Shown here: positions 11,128 to 22,562 of the stretch, piece after piece
Layout: each line of letters opens with the position of its first letter
Position numbering within the stretch: the stretch's first letter is position 1
DNA from: Alternaria dauci
Taxonomy: Eukaryota; Ascomycota; Dothideomycetes; Pleosporales; Pleosporaceae
Direction: 5' to 3'
DNA: 64,000 bases
NCBI RefSeq assembly: GCF_042100115.1
Contig: NC_091278.1
Coordinates: 682,001-746,000 of the forward strand
The notes under the pieces: generated by a model
Databases searched by the model: none
Told to the model about the DNA's origin: nothing
Seen by the model: only the letters and a program-made list of their open reading frames with translations
Made by a program: the position numbers and the translations under genes

Positions 11128-13120
11128 CTACTGCGTGTTTTCCTGGTTCTGTGGTGGATTCTGGCCGAACAGACCACCGAACCAACTCGCGCGGTTGGCT
11201 GCCTTGCGCGCCTTGCTGGCTTCCTCTTCGTTCTGGACCAAGCGTAGTGGCCTCATGCCCTTACCAGTCATGACACCAGTGCCAGTGTCGCTGCGTGTCA
11301 ACTGGCGAGGTGGGCTGGGTGTATCGACGTGACTCGCGGAAGATGACTCTGTCCTAGCGTCGACTTCCTTGTCTTCAGGGATGGTGGGACCTTGGCCGGA
11401 AGGTACCCTTGAAACTGGGTTGCTGGATCCAGGGCCTGTGCTGACAGGAAGACCGAAGAAACTGTTGCGAGGCGACACCAGTCCGGGCGATGCGGGTGAA
11501 GGGCGGTACATGTTGTTGACCACGCCTGCGGCTCCCGGTACGTCGGAAGTGGAACGGCGGTGGTGGTGAGAACCGCTGGGGTGACGACCAGATGTGGAGC
11601 GGGTGAGGGGGATACGTGGAGCGGTATTGGGGTCCTCATGCGCGCTCTGCTGGTTGGTGACGGGAGGGGGACCCATGACACTCAGAGGTCTGGGCTTTTT
11701 GTTTCCACCCATGGCGACGGATTTGGCGCGCTGGAGGAATCCTTGTGGCTGGTCGCTCTCCTGGGGAGGAGGCGGCGGCAGTTCCTTGTTCTTGTCGGGG
11801 CCGCCAGAGCCGTGATCGTTCTCAACGTCGTTGCCCAGGACGGACTCGAAGCCCTGGTGTGTGAGCAAACGGCCGATGATCTTGTTGATGTAGAGGGTAA
11901 GGGCTTGGTTCTGCGCCTTCATGCTGTTGACTTCAGCCTCGAGCTTGCGAACGACTTCGGCATCGCCTTCCTCGGCCGACTGGAGCTCGTCAGCTAGGCT
12001 GGTTGAGGGACCGCTCCTGCTCGGTGCGCGGTCGTCGGCGTTGGACGTCTCGCGGAGGAATTCGCCGCGGCTCAAGTCGCCATTGAGCGTCTTCTCTCCC
12101 AGCAGAAGCTGGAAGCTCTCGTTGTCTTCCATGAGCCTGGCGTTGGTCATGCGTGTTTCGAGCAATTGCTTCTCGAGTTCGCGCATGCGTCCGCCTCCAG
12201 CATTCTCAACTTCCAGCACCTTGACCTGATATTCGGCGAGCTCGAGACGCAGGTCCTCGATGATCTTGTCCTTCTGGTGGATGAGCTTCGAGTTGTTTCG
12301 CGAGTTGCTGCGCTGGACTGAGTTGGGCGGTGCAAAGGAGGCGACGTTCTCGAGGTTCTGCGAGGAGTTGGTGCGGGATGGGTTGTTGCGGAAGCTTGCT
12401 GCAAAACGTGTTAGTATCTGCATGGCTGCTACGCTCATCTGGCGCGACAATGTGTAACTTACAGGCCCGTGACAAGTGCTGTTCCTCTTCGAATTCTCCC
12501 GTGGGCATGTTCTTTGTGGCCATGGTCTCCTTGAGGCGCTGGATGGTGCTCTGCATTTCTTCCTCCCTCGACTGCGTCTCCTCCTTCTCCTTCATCACCT
12601 GTGCCCGCTCGGCCTCGTAGATGCCTTCGAGCTCGCGGTGTTGGCGCGTCAGCTCCCGCTTCACATTCTCGAGCGATTCGACCTTTTCTTCTTCTTCGTG
12701 CGCCCGTTCTTCGAGCTTGGCCTGCTCGGCGAGGGCGTCGTCGAGGCGAGCATTGAGGATCTCGATCTGCTTCTGTCGCTCCGCCGCCTCGCTCTCGGCC
12801 TTCTGTAGCCGTTCCTTGAGCTCCTGTAGCAGCGCGGCTTGCTCCTCCCGGGCGTCGTCATCGGCAGCGTCGGGCTGCGACGCGTTGCTCAGATTCGAAG
12901 ATGCGGCGGGCTTCTTGACGGCCGCGCGCGCTGAAACGGGCGTGCCATTGGCGCCGCCACGGACAGATCGTGTCCTCGCAACCCCACTCGCGCCATTTGC
13001 AGTCGGCGTCGAGGAGCGGGCGGGCGTGCGGTTGGCAGCTGCAGGCGAAGACGAGGTGGTCCTGGTATTGGCTTCGCGACGGGGCGTGCCTGGCGGCTTG
13101 GTTGCTGCTGCGGCCGACAT
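11128..13120 (-). CDS. Coiled-coil 'M protein repeat'-type protein
   Basis: Exons 13120-12463 and 12398-11128, with a 64-bp intron (GTAAGT, branch ACTAAC, TTTTGCAG), give 642 residues. The N-terminus (about 1-90) is a low-complexity Ala/Ser/Thr/Arg region, probably disordered. Residues about 95-220 are a long heptad-rich coiled coil (for example ALLQELKERLQKAESEAAER). A second coiled coil after the intron spans roughly 255-300 (KDKIIEDLRLELAEYQVKV), followed by the distinctive segment ALTLYINKIIGRLLTHQGFE. The C-terminal third is Pro/Ser-rich with a PPPPP run. In Pezizomycotina such proteins are often annotated 'M protein, serotype 2.1-like' on composition only. A cytoskeletal or membrane-trafficking scaffold role is possible but not shown. 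Confidence 0.82.
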
Positions 13121-15235
13121 GGTGTTTGTATTTTCTTTGTCTGTCTAATGTAAAGCGAGGCCCAGAGACTCGGAGTTGGCAACGTCGCTCAAACACGGGC
13201 GGGTTGCACAAGGAGATCCAATTATAGCGCGATCAACGACCGGTATGCGCCCTAACGTGTGCTGATCAATGGGGCTGTGTGGCGCTGATTGACGTGTGGA
13301 GCGGAAACCTTGAGTTGTGACTGTGACGCTTGTTCTGCAACTCACAACGTCTACGGGTGTAAAGCGTAAAGTAAGGAGTCGAGCAGCGTTGTATCGATGC
13401 AGTTGGGGTCTCGCCGTTAAACTTGGCCCATAATCTCCGCTACCTTGTCCTTCCCTGCATTAGTGCCAAGTCCACCCGCCATCACACGACTTGCCGTAGG
13501 CCGGGAAACCCTTCCCCCTTGGATTCACCACACGCCCAGCCAGTTGTTTGCCGTGGCCATTGCGCTCTTTCACCACCCTCTACTCCCGTGTCCCTGTCTT
13601 CATGTCCAACACCTGGTGTTTTCGTGGTACGTTATAGCACGTGCCAAGTGTGACGGCCACAGGGTTTACCGTCTCCCACGTTGTGTCCCATACGCACATG
13701 CATTCACTAAGCACGTGAATATCTACACGTTGCTACTAAGAGCAAACTGCTTCCAAAGTTGGCTATTCCAACGTTTTGGCTTTCACACAATTTGTGAAAT
13801 GACTTCGGGATTCGCACCTTCTTCAACAGTCTGCTAAAGAGTTACCGCACAGCTTTCTTCCTTGCATCGATCGTCGGTAGCGAGGACGACGAGATGACTT
13901 GCGTGGGATACGCGAATGACGCAGTAAAGCTTCAAGCAGAAGATGATGGAAGAGAATGAGAAGCCGCTCAAGAGATAGGGTATATTATTCAAAAAGAGAA
14001 GGCTCCTTTCTTTATTCCGTCGTCCGACAAGCAACTCTCAATACATGCGCCGTCCGAACATACTCCCCAGGCACGACTCATGTACAGTCTTCTTCTGTAT
14101 ATCGCTCGAAGAGGGAAACAGAGATGCTCACATCTCAGCGTCTCTTCCAGCGCCAATACTGATATCCACGTTTCCTCACAACCTGCTCATCTAGTGCCCT
14201 TAGTTGATAACGCGAAAGTCAACAGTATCAACACCTATCCCCTTGCAGAGTCATATGAGCGCGATGACAGGGTCCATGTCCAAAGTAATGACTGATGTCC
14301 ACTTCTCATAACAACACATTGACTTGATCGCCGCGCTGGTGACAAGACACAGGCACAGTGCTGTTGAGTCACTGTATTGTATCGCGGCAAGAGTGCATTT
14401 CCCGAACACCTTACTTCACTGCATGCAGCTGTATACACATAACAATTTATTCATCTACCACACTAAACTTACCTTGAACGACCCCGTGTGCGCAGCTGAT
14501 CTTGCATACACAAGTTACCTGCTGATGTGGATGACAACATGCCGTGAGGGCGAAGCGGCTCTCATGTAGTCTCCGTGGCACTGCTGCAAGTACAGAACTT
14601 AGCTGGGATGATCGCAAATGAGTCATAATGAGACACCCGACGCTTCTTGCGACACATTGACCTAGGCGTAGGCATCAACTGTTCGTTGCGTCATCCATTG
14701 TCGATGCCGGGAATTACCTGGATACAATGACCGTGTTGTCGCATGATGAACCTACAAATCCATTGAACTCTGTCTGGCAACGAGCGGCTACACTTGAGAT
14801 GTTTGCTCGCGACGGAGACAGAGGATGACGAAGCGCAGACCTTGGAAGGCTTCAGCTGTAAAGTCATTGGGCCAGACGTGCTCAACACCTCTAGCAGCAA
14901 CAGCAGCAGAAGGTTGCCACGGAAATAACCTAGTTTCTGTAAGCCTTGGCGACGAATGCCCGCAGATGCGAGAGCCACAGCCATGTTAGAGCAATGGGAA
15001 AACTCCGTAGCCGTATGTAAAACTCTCCTCTCCCATCGGCTGCGAAGCTTGTTTTGGATGCTGCATTGAAGCTGCTTGTGTTTCGGTTGGCATCGCAAAA
15101 CGACTAGTGAGCGGCACGTGACCGTCTTGGCGCTCTAAGCGATCACACGCGCCAGCGAATATTCTCAACCCCCATCCATCGTCAAAGGGTGCCGCGACTC
15201 TCGATACTAACCACCAGGACAACCAACCCGCCAAA
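13121..15235. other. Large gene-poor gap before eL19
   Basis: About 2.1 kb with only short conflicting ORFs. The left end is the promoter of the coiled-coil gene and the right end (from about 15100) the promoter of the ribosomal protein gene. No tRNA, repeat or conserved protein fragment was recognised. Confidence 0.55.
15115..15122 (+). promoter_or_regulatory. CACGTGAC E-box upstream of eL19
   Basis: The sequence CACGTGAC lies about 115 bp upstream of the eL19 start. This is the core bound by Cbf1-type bHLH factors in yeasts, and such sites occur in ribosomal-protein promoters of several ascomycetes. A regulatory role here is inference from position and sequence. Confidence 0.35.
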
Positions 15236-16165
15236 ATGTAAGGAATTCCGATTGCATACCCTCCAGCATGGCTCCGATGAGCTCTCCCGCACCCGCAACA
15301 GCCTTGCCGACTCGCCGCTGTGCTCAATAGGCGCTCGAGACGTGGCGAACCCCTCTGCCCACGATAGCACCTTCCATCGCCCGTTACCGTACAAATGATC
15401 ACAATACTGACCCAGCGTGCTTCACAGGGTCAACCTCCGCACTCAGAAGCGCCTCGCGGCCTCCGTGGTCGGTTGCGGAAAGCGCAAGATCTGGCTCGAC
15501 CCCAACGAGACCAGCGAAATCGCCAACGCCAACTCCCGCCAGACCGTCCGCAAGCTCGTCCAGGATGGTCTCATCATCCGCAAGCCCGTCACCATGCACT
15601 CGCGTGCCCGCGCCCGGGAGCTGACCGCCGCTCGACGAATTGGCCGCCACCGTGGTTTCGGTAAGAGGAAGGGTACCAAGGACGCTCGTATGCCAAGGTA
15701 CGCAATCACGAAACCACAACCACAGTGGACTCGCGCGAGTCTGCTTGTGGGAGATCAGGGATGATGATGGAGACTGTTTGCTGACGCGGATGTCTATAGC
15801 CAAATCGTCTGGATGCGCCGTCTCCGTGTCCTCCGCCGTCTCCTCGTCAAGTACCGTGCCGCCGGAAAGATCGACAAGCACCTTTACCACGAGCTCTACC
15901 TCCTGTCCAAGGGTAACACCTTCAAGCACAAGCGTGCTCTCGTTGAACACGTACGTTGACCATGACATCATGACTATGTCAACCCCGCTCCTGGTTCGGC
16001 AACTAACATGCACTGTAGATCCACAAGGCCAAGGCTGAGAAGGCCCGTGAGAGGGCTATCCAGGAAGAGATGGACGCCAAGCGTGCGAAGACCAAGGCGG
16101 CGAGGGAGAGGAGGCAGGAGCGTGTCCAGCAGAAGCGTCAAGCTCAGCTGGGCGACGAGGAGTAA
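15236..16165 (+). CDS. RPL19: 60S ribosomal protein eL19
   Basis: Four coding exons: 15236-15237, 15428-15697, 15800-15950 and 16019-16165, giving 189 residues, the usual length. The first coding exon is only 'AT'; the G of the start codon is the first base after a 190-bp intron (GTAAGG...TTCACAG). The protein therefore begins [20 protein letters not shown], the universal eL19 start. It continues with [41 protein letters not shown] and [13 protein letters not shown]. The C-terminus is the long basic helix ([19 protein letters not shown]). eL19 is a structural protein of the large cytosolic subunit, and its C-terminal helix forms an inter-subunit bridge. Introns near the 5' end are typical of fungal ribosomal-protein genes. 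Confidence 0.96.
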
Positions 16166-16636
16166 GCACGGGATATCATGATGAACACCTGGCGTGGGTC
16201 TTTTCAAGGTTAAAGGAGGGCGTCAATCTCCTTTTTATCTGGGCATATGCGGTCATGTTTCATGTTACGTCTGTGAAGGACTCTTCTCTCCATGCATACT
16301 CGACCGACAAGGCTGCCCCCACTCTGATCACCGATGCTATGAGTGTACCAAAAAAGGGAAATGAGCATCGGAATTAGAAACCAGTAGTCAAACTCGGAGT
16401 TGGTCTGCTTTCATGCATTGTTTACGTTTACGATAATAGTGATGATGTCTGCTCCAACGGTTCTCGTCTGTTGAACAAACTACCGCACGTATCCTAAAAG
16501 CTCGCGAGTTTCCAGATTCCTTTGACATGGACGCCATACACCCTTTTTACCAGCTCAGGGTATCAAATAACCAGAAGCGCCTGATCCAAACACCGTGTGC
16601 AAATTCCACCTAGGCCGGGTCGCTTCGTCACTAGAT
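16166..16636. other. Convergent intergenic region eL19/SPT3
   Basis: Holds the 3' UTRs of eL19 (plus) and SPT3 (minus). No gene-like ORF or other feature was seen. Confidence 0.6.
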
Positions 16637-18232
16637 CTAGATTATGTTAGCACACTTCCTCGCCCGCTGCGCTGCATTACTCACTAGCTTGAGGGCTGCC
16701 CTATGCACATTCCTTGTGAAGTTGAGCATAGCCTTGGCCTTGTTGTTGCCTCTCTGCAGCCTTCTATAACCCTCTTGCACATGACTTGGCTGCACCGGCT
16801 CCCTGGCCTCCTCAGGCGGATCAAACAGACCCCTCTCCCGCTTTCTCTTGAGTCGGTTCTGCTCGCCGCCATGGTTCTTCTTGTACAGGTCCTCTGCATC
16901 CTTGACTTTGAGCGCTTCTTCCGTAAGCGTTTGCACAATCTCAAATGTCAAGAAACCCAGGATATCGATGATGTCGTCAGAAGGTTTAGAATCGGTAATA
17001 AGGCCGAAGCCTGCCCACTCCTTGAAACGCTTGCCTTTGCGGTAGGTGAAGGATGCTTGACGGCAATCGGACCAATGGACATACTCTTCACGCGTCATGT
17101 TCTTGGTCCGCTCGTCTGCATTCTTTAAGCGTTGTAGCGTGGCATAGTTCATCTCCTCCTCTTCCTCGTCTTCGACATCGTCCTTTTGGGGAGGGAACTC
17201 GGTGAAGAAAGACTGGACGTCCCAGACCAAGTCGACCTTGGCGCGCTTGGCTTTCTTCGACGCATCGACGGGGGCGGCGCCGGGACCACCTGCGCCTACT
17301 ACGCCGGCGGCTATGTCTGCGTCTCCGGCTCCTACGTCGGCGCCGGCATCGCCTCCCTTGTCGTCTGAGTCCTTGACGGAACGACGGACGTCTTTCCACT
17401 GGAGGAAGTGTCGCAGTCGGGAAATTTTTGCACGGTCGTGACGGATGAGCATGAACAGGTCGTCTGTGGAGATGGATTTGCTGCCGCGGCGTGTGGCTAG
17501 AGCTGTGCACTCTCGCAGCATATGCTGCACTTGGTCCTGCACGATGGATTCAATCAAGGTAGTCGTTTCGGGAGATGGTTCGCCAGTTTCGCCGGAGACG
17601 AACATCATCTGTGGGATCGTTAGATTCAGGCCAAACTCGAATGGAAGTTGTCCTTTTGGCGGTTGGGACTGAGACATAAAAGGCGACGATGTGAATGAGA
17701 GCGTGACGATGGCCTTTCGCAGTATTGGTGGGGGCAGGAGTCTGCGTCAAGGAAATGTGTGGGTGGCACAAAAGCCATGGGCATGTTTCGGGGGACGTTC
17801 TTGAGAAGCTCGGTTGTAGCTCTACTGTTCGGGATAGTAGATGAAATGATTGTGGGTGAAGTAGAGTACGGGCCATGTTGGTGTCTTTAGAAGATGAATC
17901 ATAGAAAAGAACAATGAGCCTTGTACTCCACATTCTGGAGCGTAGAAATCTTGAAAGATTACAGGAATATGAACGATACGAAAGGGTTGAAAACATGAAT
18001 GTTGGACTTTAACGCGTGAAAATGGTTGACTGAACAATAAAAGGGATGGGTAGCAGGCTATAGTAAGGGACAGCATAGTCCGATTTGGCCTCTGCAAACT
18101 TCATCTCTTTCTCGATTGAAGTACCAAAACAACAATATGAAGAGAGTTTAAGAAGACACTGAGAAGGAAAGGCGGGTGACTAACCTGTTGGATCTCCGTC
18201 CGATACTTGGCCATCTTATCCTTGTCCGACAT
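16637..18232 (-). CDS. SPT3: SAGA complex subunit SPT3
   Basis: Exon 1 (18232-18185) encodes [16 protein letters not shown]. Exon 2 (17608-16637) begins [20 protein letters not shown]. The 576-bp intron (GTTAGT; CTAACGATCCCACAG) is far longer than any other here. The protein is 339 residues, the normal SPT3 length. An N-terminal histone-fold-like region continues through [20 protein letters not shown] (known SPT3 hallmark), then an acidic linker ([20 protein letters not shown]), then a second histone-fold-like C-terminal half ([20 protein letters not shown]). SPT3 is a TBP-interacting subunit of the SAGA coactivator in the nucleus. An in-frame ATG at 17677 inside the intron could start a form beginning [15 protein letters not shown]. 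The upstream region is shared with the divergent DPH5 gene. Confidence 0.93.
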
Positions 18233-18549
18233 GGCGCCTTACTCCGTACTCTTACAACTTCTATAATCATACAAAGCGCGTCGCTGGACTTTTGCAACTA
18301 CAAAATACAGCGATTCGAACACAAGAGGTGTTGGAGGGTACGACGGATGTGAATGGGGTCGGATGCTGGAACGCGGTCTGCGGTCTACTAGCGCGATTTC
18401 ACACGACGCCTGATGCGACAGTTCGTTCCCGATGGCCCGCGCACGCTCGGCCCTACCACATGCAAATCAGCCCCGCCCAACTTTTTGTGAATTTGGTGTC
18501 AACCCCCACCACCACCAGACATTCACCGCACGCGTCACTTTGGCCCATT
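18233..18549. promoter_or_regulatory. Shared divergent promoter SPT3/DPH5
   Basis: 317 bp separate the start codons of SPT3 (minus) and DPH5 (plus). The DPH5 frame is open upstream of its ATG but has no family similarity, so it is treated as leader and promoter. No clear TATA box. Confidence 0.5.
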
Positions 18550-19519
18550 ATGCTCTATCTCGTGGGGCTCGGCTTGGCGGATGAGAAGGACATCACGGTC
18601 AAGGGCTTGGAGATTGTGAAAAAGGCAGAGCGCGTCTACCTCGAGGCGTACACGGCGGTTCTGCTGGTGGGGAAGGATGTGCTTGTGAGTTGACGATGGG
18701 GCCGATGAAGGAGGCATGAGGGGGGCTAATTACCACGGCAGTAGGAAGCTTTCTATGGCCGGGAAGTCATCATAGCCGACCGTGAAATGGTCGAGTCGTC
18801 CAGCGACGATATTCTCAAAGATGCTGACAAAGTCGATGTCGCGTTCCTTGTAGTGGGAGACCCATTCGGGTATGCCTCCTCGTCACTATATCCCACGCCT
18901 AGCTAATTGATCTTCTAGAGCGACCACCCACACCGACCTCGTGCTCCGCGCCCGCGAACTCTCCATTCCCACCCGCTCCATTCCCAACGCCAGCATCCTG
19001 ACCTCCATTGGCACAACGGGTCTGCAACTCTACAACTTTGGACAAACAGTCTCCATGGTCTTCTTCCTCGACAACTGGAAGCCTGCCTCCTTCTACGATC
19101 GCATCAAGGAGAATGTCTCCATCGGCCTGCACACGCTCGTCCTCCTCGACATCAAAGTCAAGGAACAGAGCATAGAGAACATGGCGCGCGGACGCCTCAT
19201 CTACGAGCCGCCGCGGTACATGACAGTCGCCCAGTGTGCACAGCAGATGTTGGAGATTGAAGAGGATGTCAAACAGGAGGGTGCTTACACAAAGGACAGT
19301 CTGGCTGTGGGTGTCGCCCGCGTGGGCGCCGAGGACCAGCAGATTGTTGCAGGTACCTTGGCACAGCTCTGTGAGGCAGATCTGGGGAAGCCACTGCACA
19401 GCCTGGTCCTGTTGGGTCGGCGGACACACGACCTTGAGAGAGACTTCCTCGAGGAGTTCGCCGTAGATAAGGAGAGCTTCAGGGAGGTGTGGAAGAGGGA
19501 CTATGAGGGCAAGCAATGA
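18550..19519 (+). CDS. DPH5: Diphthine methyl ester synthase DPH5
   Basis: Exons 18550-18684, 18745-18869 and 18919-19519 (introns 60 and 49 bp) give 286 residues. At the first intron the acceptor CAGTAG must be used; the earlier CAG would put a TAG in frame. The start [20 protein letters not shown] matches the family N-terminus. SAM-methyltransferase motifs are clear: GLGL near the start and GDPFGATTHTD at residues 83-93, then [13 protein letters not shown] and the invariant [19 protein letters not shown] block. DPH5 carries out the S-adenosylmethionine-dependent methylations during diphthamide synthesis on eEF2 in the cytosol. Length is normal. The frame extends upstream to 18292 but that part is not conserved. 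Confidence 0.96.
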
Positions 19520-19775
19520 GCGTGTCAATATCTGTCAATGCGCTTGCACTACATGTGGGTGTGTGTGAAGTCAGTACATGTCTCGCATGCACTTCGTACA
19601 GGAAACGTACGCATAGCCACCTGAAAACAAACATTGTGGCATGTACCAATGTTTTTGTTCACCACCATGAATATCCTGAACCGTCCTTGATTGATCAAAA
19701 TCATACTGGGGTATCACATGCCAATCCATAACGTGAACTCTGTTTCCTCCCGCCTTTCCAATTCCTTGCAAAAGC

Positions 19776-20394
19776 CTAAGACTTAGGCTCTGCTCCATCA
19801 TCCTGCTCCTCCTTGTCTTTCTCGCTCTCTACATCTCCAGTCTTGGTGCTCTTCCCAGTGCCCTTCACTTCCTTCTTTTCATCATCAACACCTCCATCGT
19901 ATTGCCTCGCAGTCGGCAAAGCAGGCAGAATCCCGCTGGCAATGACATCAAGATCCGAGGGTATGCAAGTCGCCGGTGAGGTGTAGGGACCTGTGCTATC
20001 TTCCTCTGCGCTTAGGCTCTCAGCTTTGGTTTCGGCCCATGCGATGACGGTGTGGACTGCTGATTTGACGGTCTGGGCGACCTCTGCGACGATGGTAGTG
20101 GTGGGCAGGATGGTCGGGGCGCCTTCGGTCGTGCCGTCTGTGGTTGCTACGGGGCCATTCGATGCTGGTGCTGAAGAGTTGGAGGTCATACTTGCAGCGT
20201 CTGGCTCTTCAGTGGCCTGGGTCTAAAGTCAGTTAGTTTGGAGTTCGAAAAGCAATAACCGGAGAATATACCTGCTGCCGAGCTGGTGATTTCGTATCTG
20301 ATGACTTCTCCCCTTCCTTTTGAGCTGCAACAGCGTCCAGTGCTTTGGGTCTCATTGTTTGTGTGGTGAGTGCGTCAAGTGCCTCGGGTTTCAT
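19776..20394 (-). CDS. Small acidic hypothetical protein
   Basis: Exons 20394-20272 (41 codons) and 20222-19776 join across a 48-bp intron (GTATAT; branch CTAACTGAC; CTTTAG), in phase, to 189 residues. An in-frame TAG just upstream fixes the start. The N-terminus has an imperfect repeat, KPEALDALTTQ then RPKALDAVAAQ. The centre is Ser/Thr/Ala-rich with a predicted helix (VAEVAQTVKSAVHTVIAWAE). The C-terminus is strongly charged (KDKEEQDDGAEPKS). No signal peptide, membrane segment or known domain. It lies tail-to-tail with DPH5. Splice signals and open phase support a real gene, but its function is unknown. Confidence 0.6.
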
Positions 20395-22562
20395 CTTCGC
20401 CGTCGACTAGCAATGTCAATCTTTCCGAGGTTTGGGTTGTTTGTGTAATTGGGTGACTGAGCAGGCAGCCATCTTTCCGCATTCTAACAAAACAGCCCAT
20501 TGTTTGTTTGTTTGTCTGCAGGACTGCGGCTGTACCGCACTTCCTTATCTGGTATAGCTACCTGGGAAGGCCTTTGGATTCATGCAATTAGAAGCGACAT
20601 CATGGTGAAGGTAACTTGAGAGAGCGCGTTGTCAGTTCTGAAGGACGGTGCGACCTAATCTTTTCAATCAGTACCTGTAACGTAACTACCGCTGACCTGT
20701 CACTGCGTCATTACTATGAAAACGAAGAGACCAGACGGCGGCTGAGTTCCACAGTGTCGGAGTTCCTTCCAACTCGCCCAATATGGCACATATGTCAGTA
20801 TCTGACCCTGGACTATATTCGTTACAGTCAGTGTTTGCATCGCTTGGATGCATCGCTTGATGTGTGAACGGGCTTGCAACAAGAGGCTCTAATATTATTT
20901 CCAGAGCATACAAAACCCCTTTCCTTGGGTCGTTTGACATCTGCCGCTGCATGACGCAGCTGATAAGCCTTACCCGGACTGTTGGCAACAACTCTCCTGC
21001 GTCATGCATCGCGCAACTTTCACCTCGATAGAGGTAATGAAGATGACTTCCTGTCGGCCGGTCCACTAATGGCTGTCTGAACCGCACTGCACGGCATCGA
21101 ACGGTAGTCAGATCCAGGAACCCGCCGGCTATTCATTTTGCGCGCAGAAGGCAGACACAGACAGCCTGAGACAAAACTATTAGCAGAGAGCATCCTAGTC
21201 GTGTTGACCTGCCGAGTGTCTGCCCTATCATGTAGCACATGACTGGGGGTGCAACCGCTTGAAGCGCAGATCAATAATATGTTTCTAGTACGCGTCTCCT
21301 TCCTCATCTTCTAGAAGCCTTTTCTTACTGGTCGCGTGTTTGCAGGTCATCCATACCGCAGGACCTGCTACACGATATTAGACAACTCCGTGTCTTGGAT
21401 CGGCACCATGCCCAGATGACAATCACTACGCCGCCTCAACTCAGCGATGAGTTAGTCGGCAAGCGCACTTCTATACACGGTGTTGGATCGCCGACACTAC
21501 GCATAGTCAAAGGCAGTCAATTCAAGGGAGGAGTGCCGGAGACAGCAACAAACGTCACTGGCTGGGATCCCAGCCGCTGTATGCGAGTATCCACTTGTTC
21601 TACGGCTCCTACAGGTACCATGGTCGAAACCAGGGTATGTCCAGGCACCCTGTGATTGCATTCGAGCAGCAAATTAATATGGAATACTGCATGGAAGCTT
21701 CTTCCCGCCTATGGGAAGGCTTGTGAGTCTTCGAGTGGAGTTGGTGTGGCTTGGGAGCAATATGAAATGGTGCAAAAGTTGTGATGGCGTAGCGGGACTG
21801 ATCAGAAGACGCTGCTGATGCAGGTCCACTGCCGCCGTTCGCTGATCACAGTGCTGCTGGACCCTTTATGCCAAGGGAACAGTGTGCGCAGTACAATCTT
21901 AGTCGGCCGTTTCCCTCATGTCTTAGCTTATTGTACGCGGTTAGCACGTTGGAGGGTTGGAAGATAGGCCGCTCGCTTTCGCAGCCCTCTCCAGACACAC
22001 CGCATGGCTTTCCCATGCTCCGTGCTTCCTGCAGACCCTTCTGTAAGCAGGCTTCCACCACTCAATCATGGCTGCCACCACCACCATCACGCCGTTGGTG
22101 TGTCTGCCCAAGCGTGCGGCAAGTTGCAGGCAATGTATCGCCAATCGGGCGAAACTGCAGCCTCGTTGGTGGGTGAAAAGGCCATGGTGCAGGCCACGGC
22201 TTGCGACTCGGGACCCTTGAAGGATCAGTTTTGGCGCCATTTTCTGATTGTCTGAGCGTAATGTGGAGTGCTTGATGCCCTGCCCCGGTCGTCCCCGCAT
22301 TCGCGTCGCTCATCTCGCGCAGGCGGTTTTGTGACATGCGTAGGTGTAGGAGCTAAGGAGAGGCGAGATTTGGTGTGGTTATAATCGTCGCTGGTCCTGC
22401 CGTCTCATGCTCACAACGGATTGTTGTGTCTTGCTTCCATCAGCTACGGCTGGCTTACCCCCCCTTGCTGCCTCCGAATCCAGGACTTTGTCTCGATATC
22501 GTGGCTGCACGCCGCAGAAGCTGTGCAGCGTGCCCCAGCCGCTGTCTAAACGTCCACCAATC
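20395..22562. other. Large gene-poor gap before Zn2Cys6 gene
   Basis: About 2.2 kb. A short (TTTG)n run lies near 20500-20515. All other ORFs are short and overlap on both strands. The frame of the transcription-factor gene is open from an upstream ATG at 22407; the first 52 residues from there do not look conserved. Confidence 0.55.

Noticed and set aside
12621..13148. 175-codon Ser-rich plus-strand ORF
   Set aside because: Mirror frame of the charged coiled-coil gene; the Ser/Ala bias follows from the opposite strand codons.
15399..16013. 204-codon minus-strand ORF over eL19
   Set aside because: Antisense shadow of the eL19 exons, which are certain by homology.
20395..22562. Possible RIP-degraded transposon in large gaps
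   Set aside because: Base composition is not notably AT-rich, and no terminal repeats or transposase fragments are visible.
22407..22562. Upstream in-frame extension of the Zn2Cys6 protein
   Set aside because: The 52 extra residues look like leader sequence; the ATG at 22563 starts typical transcription-factor N-terminal composition.
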